Below the pieces are notes generated by a model. It was not told where the DNA came from. It saw nothing but the letters and a program-made list of their open reading frames with translations, and did not search any database. A stretch of DNA of 64,000 bases, from positions 2,409,675 through 2,473,674 of the forward strand of contig NC_068977.1 of the NCBI RefSeq assembly GCF_016808095.1, read 5' to 3'. The DNA is from Vigna angularis (Eukaryota > Streptophyta > Magnoliopsida > Fabales > Fabaceae). The first letter of the stretch is position 1. The number at the start of each line of letters is the position of its first letter. The translations under genes were made by a program, and so were the position numbers. Below, one piece after another: positions 1 to 11,204 of this stretch.

Positions 1-2335
1 CTCTCAACATCCAATTTCGTCCGGATTGACTAATAGGTTTGCTGTATTTTATTTTCATCATGAGTATAAAATAAAAAATAAAAAAATGAAAAATAATGAA
101 TAATAAAATAATAATAATAATAATAAAAAAAAAAGAGAACAAAGCGTTCGGCCTTTTGCTGTATGACCGAGCCGTTCGTACTCAACTAAGCGCGACCGTC
201 CGCCCTATACATCGAGCCGTTCGTCCTCTTCCACTGGTGACCGTTCGTCCTCAATCCTTAGAGCCGTTCGTCCTCTACCCTGCGCAACAGGTCTTTGTTG
301 GCCAACATCGAGACCGTTCGTCCTCTTCACTGGGAGACCGTTCGTCCTCTACCGTGCACTACTGTTTTACGGTCAGTTCCTTCCACCTGCATGCAACCGT
401 TCGTCCTTCATTGAATAATATCAGACATTCGGCCGTTCGTCCTTAACCGTTCCGATGTGCCCATTGACGTTCGACAATTCTCATTCTCAAGCGTTCCTTC
501 GTTCGACCGTGGAGCCTCTCAGGTAGCGAGCGTTCGGTCTTGGCTTATTGGTGTTGAGTTTAATATGACGTTCGGTTTTGAGACTTTGAACGTTCGGTCC
601 TGATGTTGAACGCTCGACCTTGATGTTGAACGTTCGGTCTTGATGTTGAACGTTCGGTCTTGTGTTGTTTAACGGCCGGTCCTATTATGTGTTAGAGAAC
701 GTTCGGTCATGCTTATTCTTAGTGAACGTTCGGTCATGATGTTTATTCTTAGTGAACGTTCGGTCATGATGTTTATTCTTAGTGAACGTTCGGTCTTGAT
801 TTAGCGTTCGCCCAAACAGTAATTTGTTTTAAAATGGTCGTTCGTCATTCTATCGTTCGTCCTGACCCTCATCACTTCTTACCGCTCGTGCTGATCGTTC
901 CCCCATGTCTGCCGTTCGTCCTGATCGTTCCCCGATGTCTGGCGCTCGTCCTAATCATTCTCCCTCTTCTACCGTTCGTCCTGACACTCCTCACTTATTA
1001 CCGCTCGTCCTGTTCACTATCCCCTCTCGCCGTGCACTTCGTCTTGGGGGGACAGGACTGAACGGCCAACATCTATCTCTTCCCCACAGCTCACGATCAG
1101 ATCAATATCCTCATCCTGATACCACCTACAGGATTCATCTTTAACCTATCCTCACCCTTCAATACCTCACGGCCAACACCCGTAACCTTAACAAACCACT
1201 TCCTTTTCACTCCCAACTCCATTGCCTTCAACCCTTCATCCATTACTTTCAGCTCCATACACCGTCTCCAACACCTATAATCTTCATCCCATCTCTTCCT
1301 CATCACTCACGGCCAACACCTCCATATTCACTCCAAAACTTCCTTTTCATACCCAACTTCAACTTCATCTTTCAACTGTCAAAAACCCCCAACCATCAGA
1401 CTCTCACTAGCGATCACGATTCATCCTTCACTTTTGCCAATAATCACAAAGAATCCAACAATTCAAAAAGAAGAAGGAAGGAATCAAAAAACTGGAATAC
1501 TAAAGAGTACATTGAAGGCAATCGTCGGTGATATCGTCGGCGACATTGCCAACACCGTTTCTGGCGCGGGCGACACCACTGACGGTGGCTTTTAGGAGGC
1601 CAAGGGGTGTGCGGTGACGCTAGCCGTGGAGCTGTCGTGGACGATGAAGAAGTGAACCCTGGCCGGCGCGGTGGCCGAGCTTGCTTGGGAGGCGATTCAC
1701 GAAGGAAAGTGTCCCCCTCGCGCGCAAGGAGTAGAGGAAGGAGGAGGCTCGATTCCATGGCCGGCGACGAGCTCGACGGAGGGCAGCGACCCTAGCTTGG
1801 TGGCATCTGTAACTCTCGACGGTGAACGGCCGGGATTGTTCCAGAATGAGAAGGTTTATCTCGCGTGAAGAGAAGGGAGTGAAGACGGAGGCCAAAACTG
1901 CTCCGACGATGGAGGTTCGAGCGGCGGCATCGTAGTCCACGCTTCGCGGTGTCCGAGCTTGCCTCACGAACGCATGGAGGGTGCGGCGGTGCTCCCAGCA
2001 TGGGTGATGACGCCGGTGAGTTTCTCGGTCGGCCACGGGGATGTGCGGCGGGCTGGTCGAAGATGGTGGTCACCGTGGGTGGTGAAGAAGTAGCTCCCGT
2101 TCCCATTTGTTTCATGATTCTGGATGAGAAAGAAGTTAGTGGTTTCTAGTGGTTTCTGATTGAAGAGGATAAAAGAGGTATTGGGCCTGGACCAGCAAGT
2201 GTCATCCCAATATTTCAATTGCACCCCTTCCATTCGGGCTTAAGCCCATTTTGTGCAAATAACACAAAATAAATAAAAAATAGAAGAAGAATTGGACCTG
2301 GGCACACATTTCGGGATGCACCTCTATTTTTCATC
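1..2335 (+). mobile_element. Truncated LTR of Tat-like family T, plus orientation
   Basis: The first 70 bases are the reverse complement of 26905-26970, the outer end of the large Tat-like element: both carry CAATTTCGTCCGGATTGAC followed by an AT-rich tract around CATCATGAGT. A motif array follows (165-1060). A GC-rich stretch at 1540-2110 resembles the GC-rich part of the other LTR (10130-10430). At 2290-2335 the sequence again matches, inverted, the segment near 9945-10010 (GGATGCACCTC versus GGTGCACCTC reversed). So this is roughly the 5' 2.3 kb of an older, diverged LTR, cut off before its 3' end. Short open frames in the GC-rich part overlap on both strands and show no domain; no gene is called. 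Confidence 0.65.
165..1060. repeat. Interspersed CGTTCG motif array
   Basis: About 35 copies of a short CpG-rich motif occur here. They read ACCGTTCGTCC in the first part, GAACGTTCGGTC in the middle and CCGTTCGTCCTGA at the end, spaced about 20-40 bp by unrelated filler. At 717-800 a 33-bp unit (AGTGAACGTTCGGTCATGAT plus TGTTTATTCTT) is repeated in tandem. The same motif family recurs in most LTRs of this window. Confidence 0.85.
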
Positions 2336-3339
2336 CTTAAAAAAAATATATTGACTTTTTTTAATGGAATGAATGGCGTTAAATTGGCCAGTTTTTTTAT
2401 AGGATAACTCTGATGATTATTGTGGATGTTTTTCTCTACTATATCTCAATTTCGAAGAATGCAAATATGAGGGGATTCTGAACACTGGAGTTATACACTA
2501 CTATCGCAATGAAGAGGGAAGCACGTGTTTATATAACTTAAAATTACACTACGTGTATTGATTTTTAAAATTACACTACGTGGTGATGATGGAAGATTAA
2601 AGTGTTTTAAATACTCTAAATCAGTTCAGCAAATCAATCAAATTCTAAGAAAATGTGTTTTAAATGTTATATAAATTAATCCAACAAATCAATCAAATTT
2701 TAACAAAACATAGTTAGAATACTTCTACAACTCTAGTATATCTTTTTCTTCTGAGTTACGTTACTCTATCGGAAAATCTAGTTGTCACGTGGAACACGGT
2801 TGCTTAACTCATGACTTCAGTGACGAGAAAATGACTCTAGTAATCTCTCTAAATTATTTAATCTAATCTATTTTGCCAATCCATTTTCAAATTCAGACAT
2901 GTAATAGTTCCTCAAATTTCAAAATTTCCCACCTTAAGCTTACCATCAGTTGAATATCCATGCTAGATAAAGGAAAGGACAATTTTTTTTTACTTTCAAA
3001 TTAAAAAGTAATAAACGTCAACTAGAGGAAGAAAATGAAATGGGAAAAATCACATTTACATGAAGTATTATAAAAAAAAATATAACAGAAAATTCGCCAC
3101 TGTGTGTATCTTAAAAAATTTCAAGCTCTCGTTGTGTTTGTCCAACAGAAAACCAAATATGAATACATTGTAAACGATTTCGCATGACTACCGAAAGAAC
3201 AACATAGCGCTCCTTTGATCAGCTGTTATGTCTCTTTTTCTCTTGTATTCTCTTAGGATCCAAATCAAGTAACGTGTATCTTTGAAAATTCCGGAGCTCA
3301 AGTTCTTTTTGTAGGCAAATTATCTGAGAGTCGCATACT
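2336..3339. other. AT-rich stretch without recognisable gene
   Basis: No long open frame, repeat unit or RNA gene is apparent. A short near-duplicate phrase (AAATTACACTACGTG) occurs twice around 2543-2582. It probably represents old non-coding DNA between elements. Confidence 0.5.
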
Positions 3340-3650
3340 GTTGAGAGGGTCGCACCTCACACAAAAGTTGATTGCAAAATTAATGCAGTATAAGCTAGGA
3401 AGTGACTCCTAGATCGTCTCTCAAGGACCAAATTTAGTTCAGTCTCAGATCAAACACATTGTGGGGGGTTTGTGAAGATTTTTTTTAGAATGCAAGTGAA
3501 CTAAATTAAAATGCGAATGTGAACACGGAAAGAAACGAAGAATTAAAATGGTTGGTGAGTGAAGCTAACATTACAACTAAATCAAAGAAAACATGCGTGA
3601 CTCACTTAAATTGAAATTGCTAAATCAGAAAACGTAACATTGAAAGTGAC
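3340..3650 (-). mobile_element. LTR end fragment, same family as the 54.2-57.5 kb LTR
   Basis: It begins TGTTGAGAGGGTCGCACC. It shares with 54196-54300 the order GGGTCGCACC, ATGCAGTATA, a GTGACTCCTAG block and CGTCTCTCAAGGACCAAAT. In the better-preserved copy this is the inner (3') end of a minus-orientation LTR. The fragment abuts, near 3650, the broken integrase of the next element and may mark the event that truncated it. Confidence 0.55.
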
Positions 3651-5506
3651 AAGCATGATACAATTCTCGAAGGCACCCCATGTAATCTCACTATCTCCTT
3701 AACATACAGTTGCGCCAACCTTGCCATAGACATTCTCAAATCAATTGCCAAGAAGTGGGCACTCTTGGTCAATCGGTCCACTATTACCCATATTGCATCA
3801 TGTCTTCGGACAGTGCGTGGCAAATGGGTAACAAAGTCCATAGCGACGCTATCCCATTTCCACTTTGGAATTTCTAATGGTTGCAACAAACCTCCCGGTC
3901 TCTGATGCTCTATCTTAGCCTTCTGACATGTTAAACATGACGCAACAAACTGAGCTACATCTCTCTTCATACCGGACCACCAAAAAGACTCCTTGAGGTC
4001 TTGATACATTTTAGTCATGCCAGGATGCATGCTAAAACGACTTTTATGACCTTCCTCAAGGATTAACTTCTTCATTTCTGAATTGCTAGGGATACAGACT
4101 CTGCCTTTGAACCTTAAGATACCATCAGCCCCCAAGGAAAAATCTTTTCCTTGTTCAGTCCCAATCAAACTGGAGGACGTTTGGAGCTCAACGTCCTTCG
4201 ACTGCTCTTCTTTAATATGCTTCAACAAGTCATTGGACACCACCAAATTACTGCATCTGATGCTGTCAGCTTCAAATTCTACCTGCAACCTCAAATCTCT
4301 GAAGCTTTTCACTAACTCCAGCTCTCTGACCATTAAGGCTGAAATATGCACTGACTTCCTGCTCAATGCATCCGCCACCACATTAGCCTTCCCAGGGTGA
4401 TAAAGGAGATCAAAGTCAAAATCTTTAAGAAACTCCATCCATCGCCTTTGCCTCATATTAAGCTCCTTCTGATCAAAGAGGTATTTCAGGCTCTTATGAT
4501 CACTGAACACCTGAAATTGCGCGCCATACAGGTAGTGTCTCCAAATCTTCAAAGCAAATACCACAACTGCCAACTCCAAATCATGAGTGGGATAATTCTT
4601 CTCATGAACCTTGAGTTGTCTTGATGCATATGCCATTACCTTCTTCTCCTGCATTAGTACACACCCTAATCCCTGATGAGAGGCATCACAAAAAACCTCA
4701 AAAGGTTTACTTGTGTCAGGGACAACCAAAATCGGTGCACTAGTCAACCTGTTCTTTAACTCTTGGAAGCTAGTCTCACAACGATCTGTCCAAATAAAAG
4801 GTTGATCCTTCCTAGTCAGTTGTGTTAACGGCGCCACAATCCAGGATAAACTCTCAATAAAACGGCGGTAGTAGCCCGCTAAACCCACAAAGCTCCTGAC
4901 TTCTGTAACAGTCTTAGGTCTCTCCCACTGAAGCACTGCTTGTACCTTAGCGGGATCAACAGCAATTCCTCCAGCTGAAATCACATGTCCAAGAAAAGGA
5001 ACCTCTTTCATCCAAAACTCACACTTGAACAACTTGGCGTACAATCTTCTTTCTCTCAGCACTTCAAGCACTGCCCTAAGGTGATCTTCATGTTCTTCCC
5101 GAGTTTTAGAATAGACAAGTATGTCATCTATAAACACCACCACGAACTTGTCCAAGAAGGGTCTGAAAATTCGATTCATATAGTCCATGAATATGGCTGG
5201 AGCATTAGTCACACCAAAAGGCATAACCACATACTCATAGTGACCATACCTGGACCTGAATGCCGTCTTCTGCACATCATCGGCTTTCACTAAAATTTGA
5301 TGGTAACCCGACCTCAAATCAATCTTGGAGAATACCGTAGCTCCATGCAATTGATCCATCAGATCATCGATCCTCGGCAATGGATATTTGTTCTTGATTG
5401 TCAACTTATTCAACTGTCGATAGTCGATGCACAACCTTGAGCTACCATCTTTCTTCTTTACTAGCAACACTGGCGCACCCTATGGCGAAGCACTCGGTCG
5501 GATAAA
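3620..5506 (-). pseudogene. Ty3 pol remnant: RT, RNase H, partial integrase
   Basis: This encodes the polymerase part of a Ty3 polyprotein that copies element RNA into DNA and integrates it. Read from 5506 downwards: reverse transcriptase with [11 protein letters not shown] and the catalytic [10 protein letters not shown]; RNase H starting at [10 protein letters not shown]; the integrase zinc finger (H...H, CLTCQKAK); then the start of the integrase core ([13 protein letters not shown]). The reading frame is the same as gag-protease upstream, but TAG codons at 5507-5509 and 5480-5482 break the polyprotein just before RT. After GVPSRIVS the integrase changes into unrelated residues at about 3655 and stops at 3620. 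The second half of the core, the GPY module and the chromodomain are therefore missing. The element cannot be autonomous. The clade call (Tekay-like) rests on its similarity to the 63-kb copy. Confidence 0.92.
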
Positions 5507-7345
5507 CTATTTTTCTAACAACTCTTCAATCTGCTTCTTCAACTCAGCCAGCTCAGCTGGAGCCATCCGATAAGGGGCTATGGATACTGGTCCTGCTCCT
5601 GAGACCAGATCAATAGAGAACTCCACTTCTCGCGGAGGAGGTAAACTAGGAACTTCTTCAGGGAAAACATCCATGAAGTCATTCACAACAAGAAGGTCTA
5701 CACTTTGGTTCCCAATCGCTAAAGAGTTCAAATTAGAAGTCCCGTCCATATGAAACATAATTAGGAAGCAGCTGGCCCCCTCGAAGATGTCTTGCCTCAA
5801 TACACCGAGTGATAACGACAAGTCTTCCTCTTCTTTGGGAAATATTAACTTCTTACCACCGCAATCTAAAAGAATACGATTGGCTGCTAACCAATCCATT
5901 CCCAGAATTACCTCTAGCTCCTGTAGAGGTAAGCAAATAAGGTTCACTCTGAACCTACGCCCCTCTACCTCAATAGGACATCTGGAGCACACATTAGATG
6001 TCTTGACTAACCCAGCTGCTGGTGTAGACACCACCAGATCACACGGAAGCTCTCTGACAACTAAACCAAGCCTCTCCACACAAGCTTTAGACACAAAAGA
6101 ATGTGTCGCCCCCGAATCAAACAACGTCACACACGAAGCTCCAAATAACAAACAACTGTTGATAATTAAATTACCTGCACTAGTTGCCTCAGTCTTAGTC
6201 AACGCATAGACTCTCCCGGTTGCCTCAGGTCTGTGCCCACCCCTCTGAATAGATCTGCCAGCCTGGCGTGGCTGTGGTCCTGCCCTCCTAGTAGTAGGAC
6301 AGTCTCTGGCGTAGTGTCCCTCTTGCCTGCAGATATTACACCTCCTATACCCTTCTAACTGAGGGCAAGACATCTGGAGGTGTGGTCCACCACACTTGAA
6401 GCATCTAACGGAACTGGCAAAACTGGATTTCCCCGATGACTGAGAGGAAGAACCCCTGGACCCGGAGTAAGAGGGTCTAGAAAAAGGGGTCTTTCTAGAA
6501 CTGGAGCCTCCCCGGGATATCACAGGTCCACCAACCCTAAGTGGCTGGTTCTGTTGTCTCTGAGGTCCCTCTGGTTCTCCCTTAGTCTTTTCCATATCAC
6601 GGGCCATCTCTACCAAAGCGGAGAATTCTCTAATGCACAATCCTTTTACTAGTAACTTTATATCCTTCCTCAAGCCATTCTCAAACTTGCGACACTGCCA
6701 TTCTTCATCTATTGACATGGTGTTGAAGCGAAGCAGGTGTTTAAAACGATCTGCATACTCCGATACCGATCTGCTGCCCTGAGTCAACTCAAGAAACTCT
6801 ACTTCCTTAGCAAACCTGACACTATTTGGGAAGTATTTAGTGTAGAATTTAGTTCTGAACAACTCCCAAGTGATAGGAGTCTCGTTCCTCTCCAAGATCA
6901 TCTTCACACTGTTCCACCAATGTCCAGCTTCTCCTGTCAGCAAGTACTGGGTGTAGGCTAGCTTCTTCTCATCCGGACACCCTTTGGCTTCATAGATTCG
7001 CTCCATATCTTGGAACCAATGATCGGCCTCATCCGGACTGCACTTGCCAGTAAATCTGTCGGGATGATGTTGGAGAAAACTCTCCAAACTCCACTCCTTA
7101 ACTGGAATGGCAATAGGGGCAGAAACACCAGGAGTAGGTCTTCCATTAGCCATCATTTCCCTGAGGTACTTCTGAGTATCTTCAGCTGACACTCTTGCAG
7201 CTTCTAGGTTTTGAAGAGCGATGGTGTTTTGTTGCACCAAGGCAGTATTCTGAAGTTGCATAGCCTCAAGTACAGCCTCCAGTCTTACGGTGTTCTCAGA
7301 AGGCTCAGGCTGAGAAGGAGGAGGAGGAGGTGGTCTAGGTGCCAT
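5507..7345 (-). pseudogene. Ty3 gag-protease remnant
   Basis: A 612-codon frame runs from the ATG at 7345 (MAPRPPPPPPS), chosen because the paralogous gag at 48895 starts with the same MAPR. The upstream open frame to 7447 is leader. The gag core contains WSLESFLQHHPDRFTGK and LLTGEAGHWWNS. Two zinc knuckles follow. The second (CNICRQEGHYARDC) has the standard CX2CX4HX4C spacing; the first (CFKCGGPHLQMSC) is one residue short before the histidine. The aspartic protease shows LFDSGATHSFVS and later ILGMDWL. The frame ends at the first of two nonsense codons. In the family Gag packages RNA and the protease cleaves the polyprotein. The PBS and an LTR lie immediately upstream (higher coordinates). 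Confidence 0.92.
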
Positions 7346-7477
7346 TTTCTGCTCATACAGAGAAACACCATTAGTCCAACCCACGGAAACAAGAACAACC
7401 ATCCAACACAAGACTAAGAGTACACAACAGAAGCAGGGCACACACATATCCTACAAGATCCTCTAAGGACAAAAACT

Positions 7478-7489
7478 GCTCTGATACCA
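7478..7489 (-). other. Primer binding site (tRNA-iMet type)
   Basis: The minus strand reads TGGTATCAGAGC four bases inside the LTR end at 7494. This is the usual plant initiator-Met primer site. It fixes the element orientation as minus and the LTR inner boundary. Confidence 0.9.
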
Positions 7490-7493
7490 TAAA

Positions 7494-8045
7494 TGTAACA
7501 TCCCAATTATATACGTCATGCATATATAATAAAGACGTCATCATGCATAATATAGGAAAGCAGTCAAGAGTTAATTTAGGATTACAGTCATCCTCAGAAT
7601 AGTGCAGAATTGACAACAAGAGTATTAGAATTTCTCTATGGAAATTACGGAGAATTTAAAACTTAAGATACACAAAATGTCCTTTCAAAAAAAAAAAAAA
7701 CAAGTTCACGAAATAAAAACTAGCAAGTCTAAGTTGCAGCACTGCCGTCTCCATCAAGGGCCGCTTCCAAAGTATCCTCTCCACCATCTGCTCCCATCCA
7801 AGTGGATGATCATCGCCAAAGAAACGTACACAAGCAATACAAACAAGCAAGGGTGAGCTAGATATAAAAAGCATGTTATATAATCTCACACGACATGCAA
7901 AAATCATCCAAACATGGTAAACCGACATTACAAGACTTGTTACTTTATACTCCGACTTGTTACTTTATAGACCGACACGTCCGGACTAGAATGATTACCG
8001 AGCTATGGCGGGTCTTGCACTCGTGGTGGCTTTATGAAATTTGGG
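7494..8045 (-). mobile_element. Partial 5' LTR (type A) of the minus-strand Ty3 element
   Basis: It starts TGTAACATCCCAAT in plus coordinates and matches, inverted, the last 550 bases of the LTRs ending at 48482 and 51512. Shared features are the GATGATCATCCACTTGGAT box, CGGACGTGTCGG/CCGGACGAGTCGG and GTCGTGTGAGATTATATAAC. The outer half is missing: at about 8045, inside GGGCACTCCCGCC, it is fused head-on to a plus-strand pol fragment. Confidence 0.85.
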
Positions 8046-8061
8046 CACTCCCGCCCCAGAG

Positions 8062-8185
8062 TCAAAACAAACAACTTAGGGGTAGAACTGTCAGACTTGT
8101 CAAAGTTATCTGGAACAATGGAATGGGTGACTCTACTTGGGAGTTAGAAGACGAGATGAGAGAAACTTACCCCTATTTGTTCTGA
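8062..8185 (+). pseudogene. C-terminal chromodomain end of a plus-strand Ty3 pol
   Basis: About 40 codons read RTVRLVKVIWNN, then DSTWELEDEMRETYPYLF and a stop. This closely resembles the C-terminus of the 63-kb pol (DVRLVKVVWDAKTGDSTWEV, then YPHLF) and the chromodomain-like tail of Tekay chromoviruses, which guides integration to heterochromatin (family knowledge). Only the last segment remains. It is followed directly by a PPT and an LTR start, so it marks the 3' end of a plus-strand element whose upstream part is gone. Confidence 0.85.
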
Positions 8186-8215
8186 TAAGCTTAATTTTCG
8201 AGGACGAAAATTTTT

Positions 8216-8229
8216 GTTGTTGGGAAGAA
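8216..8229 (+). other. Polypurine tract
   Basis: GTTGTTGGGAAGAA lies immediately before the LTR start TGTAAGGACCG at 8230, the position of the plus-strand primer of Ty3 elements. The analogous tract at 62982-62992 (minus strand GTTAGGGAGAA) sits in the same place. Confidence 0.75.
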
Positions 8230-8315
8230 TGTAAGGACCGTGCGTCTGCACATAGTGGGCGGCTGCACGTTCTAGTGGAACGAGGGCTCCATGTCCAGCA
8301 ACTGATGGTGGTGGG
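8230..8315 (+). mobile_element. Start of a type A LTR, interrupted by the Tat-like insertion
   Basis: The LTR begins TGTAAGGACCGTGCGTC, like the copy at 32134 (TGTAAGGACCGCACGTC). It breaks after GATGGTGGTGGG at 8315 and resumes at 26971 with GTGGGTCTCTCCAC. The undisturbed order is seen at 32242-32258 (GGTGGTGGGTCTCTCCAC). Confidence 0.8.
8311..8315. repeat. Target-site duplication gtggg, left
   Basis: It pairs with gtggg at 26971-26975. The paralogous empty site near 32245 has a single gtggg, so the 8316-26970 block is one insertion. Confidence 0.8.
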
Positions 8316-8682
8316 AGATGTGGAGACACAAATGAAGAGAACAGACTCTAGCTGGAATTCTCACGATAGCCAGACGGGAAGTACATCCCAGAGTGACACC
8401 GCTACACAACTCCTCTATTTCTAAGTTGCGCTCAGACCCGGGTATAGGGCCCCACTCATGATATGCATAAAGTGTGTGAAGGGAGATTATACTGTAAAAC
8501 AACAATTGCAAAAATAAACACACATAAGTAGAAACAATTATTTCAAACATAAATAAAAAGTAAAAGAAACTCACATGCAATTATTCCAAATATTAAACAT
8601 AGATAAAGACAAAGGGAATAAATACACAAAGGAAAACCACATCGAATTCGCTTATCTAATTAAATGGCCTGACTCTCTGACT

Positions 8683-8700
8683 TCCCCAGTGGAGTCGCCA
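8683..8700 (-). other. Tat-type primer-site sequence inside the left LTR copy
   Basis: The minus strand reads TGGCGACTCCACTGGGGA two bases after an LTR-like end (GGTTGCGACA, 8703). It matches the tRNA-Arg-type primer site I associate with Tat/Ogre elements. By homology and by the target duplication it lies 0.37 kb inside the LTR rather than beside it. Confidence 0.6.
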
Positions 8701-9330
8701 TCTGTCGCAACCGGGATCGCGACGGGACGACGATCCGAAAAGGAAAAAGGAATTTTGAAAAAGAGATTGGGAGTCGCCACCATAGTTTATTCTGGAAAAC
8801 TACGGAAAAACCATAAAATGATAAAGCATGGTCTATTAGAACCAGATTCTTGGTTCGGGAGTCGGTTACGTGTAGGGAAGGTATTAGCACCCTACAACGC
8901 CTGCCTTAAGGCAGTACCTTTAATTAAATATGCGAATATGATGTGGTTTTCAAAATGTTTAACTTTCCCTTAAAATAAAACTCGAAAGAAACAAACAATA
9001 TTTTTTAGTTTTTTGAGCCCGACAAGGATTGACCTTGCTCCTACGTATTCCCATTCAGAATGAGAAATCAGGGTTCCGTAGTTCATTCAGAAACTGTTTG
9101 AGAAATTTGTTTGGAAAATTGTTTGAAAACTTGTTATGGATAATTTGGATTTTTGGGAGAATGAGCCTGACAAGGACTGGCCTTGCTCCTACGTATCTCC
9201 ACTTTTGATGGAGAATCAAGGATCACGTAGTTCTGCACAGGCGATATTGTTTGTAGTTTAAAAAATAGATGTTTTTTTAGTTTTTGAAGATTTTTTTTAT
9301 ATGTTTTTGGTATTTTAATTTAGGAGAGTG

Positions 9331-9625
9331 AAAAGGTTTTTAGCACAAGGACGATGCGTGCAATCACACATGTGCCTAAACCTTTAAAACATATTTTTGT
9401 AATTTTATTTAAAAGAGAGAAAAGGTTTTTAGCACAAGGACGATGCGTGCGATCACACATGTGCTTAAACCTTTGAAACATATTTTTGTAATTTTATTTA
9501 AAAGAGAGAAAAGGTTTTTAGCACAAGGACGATGCGTGCGATCACACATGTGCTTAAACCTTTGAAACGTATTTTTGACATTTTTTTGAAGAAAGAGAAA
9601 AGGTTTTTGGCACAAGGACGATGCG
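9331..9625. repeat. 89-bp tandem repeat, about 3.3 copies
   Basis: The unit starts AAAAGGTTTTTAGCACAAGG, continues with ACGATGCGTGCGATCACACA and ends in an ATTTTATTTAAAAGAGAG tract. The same repeat is in the right LTR at 24708-24928 with about 2.5 copies, so copy number has changed since the LTRs separated. Confidence 0.9.
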
Positions 9626-11204
9626 TGCGATCACATATTTTTGATATTTTTTAGAATTTATCTTTTATTTTTCTTCATTCATTTTTTTTATTTTTGTAAT
9701 TTTTTATGTAAAACGAAACAAATAAGTTCAATAGATAAAACAAATGGTGGGGAAACTATACAAGGAGGGCATGCCATAAAAACCAAATAATTAAATAAAG
9801 AAACAAAATAAAGTAAAAAGAAGTCCAACATGAATAAGGGTACAGAGATAAAAACCAGAGTGCCAATTGAAATTGAAGCTCCTTTATTTAGGCCAATACT
9901 CTTCTCCAACTTTGGATATGCTAGGAGTGTAAACATGAAAGTGGAGGTGCACCCTGAAATCCTGAAATCTGTTTGTAAGGTCCAAAGCTCACCCTTCTAT
10001 ATTTTTTTGAAACAATAGGGGTGCGTATAGGACACAGGTGTGTGCAAAGAGAGGATAGAAATTTTTTGATATTTTTCTTTTGATTTGTTCCAAGTTCTTT
10101 TAGCAGAAAGATCAGGGTCCTTCTCCTCCTTCCATTCGTTTTTCCTTCTTATTTGTAAAAGCTAATCTCTCTTCTCCCAGCCAAGGACTCTGATGAAGGG
10201 GCGTCACCACCGCCAAACACTGCCGCCTCCGCCAGATCGGCATCGCCGGTGATACCATTCCTTCGGAGCTACCGCCGGCCACGGCGTCACTCCCCTTTCT
10301 CCCTCTTCTCGCTTCGCGAGAAATCATCTCCTCTCTCTGCGCCGCGTCCCGCTGCCTGGGGGAGCCCGACCACCGCGAGCCGCGGCTGATGCCGCCAAAC
10401 CAGGGCCGCTCCTCCCTTCTCTTCTTCACTTTTTTATTATTAGAATTCAGAACTGGGTTTGTTCATTCTCTGTTCAATTGATGTATGTGATGAACTAGGA
10501 GGAAAACAGGTTTCTATCTGAGTTTAATTTACGAAAATGAAGAAGTATGTGGTTGTATGTGATGGCTGGGGAATAAAGATGTTGAACTGAGCCATGTTCA
10601 TGAATGGGTAATGGAAGTTTCGTGTTTGGGTTTGGATAGTTGGAAGACGAAGTGGGAGTTGGGTGTTGACAGAGAATAATAGAATCGGCTGAAGCAAATT
10701 TGGGTTTCTGTTTGTTGGGATGATGATTATCAAGGGATTTTTTTTTTGGGTGTTGACAGAGGATGGAGAGGATGGTGATGGGGAAATTGGTTTCCGAAAA
10801 TCTGTGTGAGTGTCCGTGATGGAGGAAATGAAAGCAGAAAAGGGTAAAGAATGAAGAGTGTGAGTTTTGTAGTGATGGGGGAGCCAGTGCCCCCCCTGGC
10901 CGTGGTCACCAGGTGTTCCAGATGAATGAAGAGTAAGGCCCAGCAGAGGGGTGGAGAGCAAAAGGGTCGAGTGTGGGACGGAGATCCCCTCCCTCTGGGG
11001 GTGATTCTCCTGGGCTTAAATTAACAGAAAGAGATAACTGTCGGCAGCTCTGATTGAATGAAATTGTCGGCAGATTATGATTGGAGTATGCAGAAATTAT
11101 TGGGTTGGTGGAAGATTGTAGGAATAATTGGAGGGTTGGTGAAGTGAGGGAAGGTAGAAGTGGACCGTTGGAAGATTGTGGGAATCAGGGGGCCCAGGAA
11201 CGAC

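Noticed and set aside
1607..2115. Overlapping GC-rich frames on both strands that could be a small gene
   Set aside because: No domain, conflicting frames, and position equals the GC-rich part of a family T LTR (compare 10112-10429).
8575..8973. 132-codon frame duplicated at 23705-24103
   Set aside because: It crosses the LTR-like end and the primer-site sequence of the Tat-like element; conserved only because the LTR is duplicated.
9688..10018. Possible small membrane protein on either strand
   Set aside because: Low-complexity AT-rich LTR interior without motif or conserved partner.
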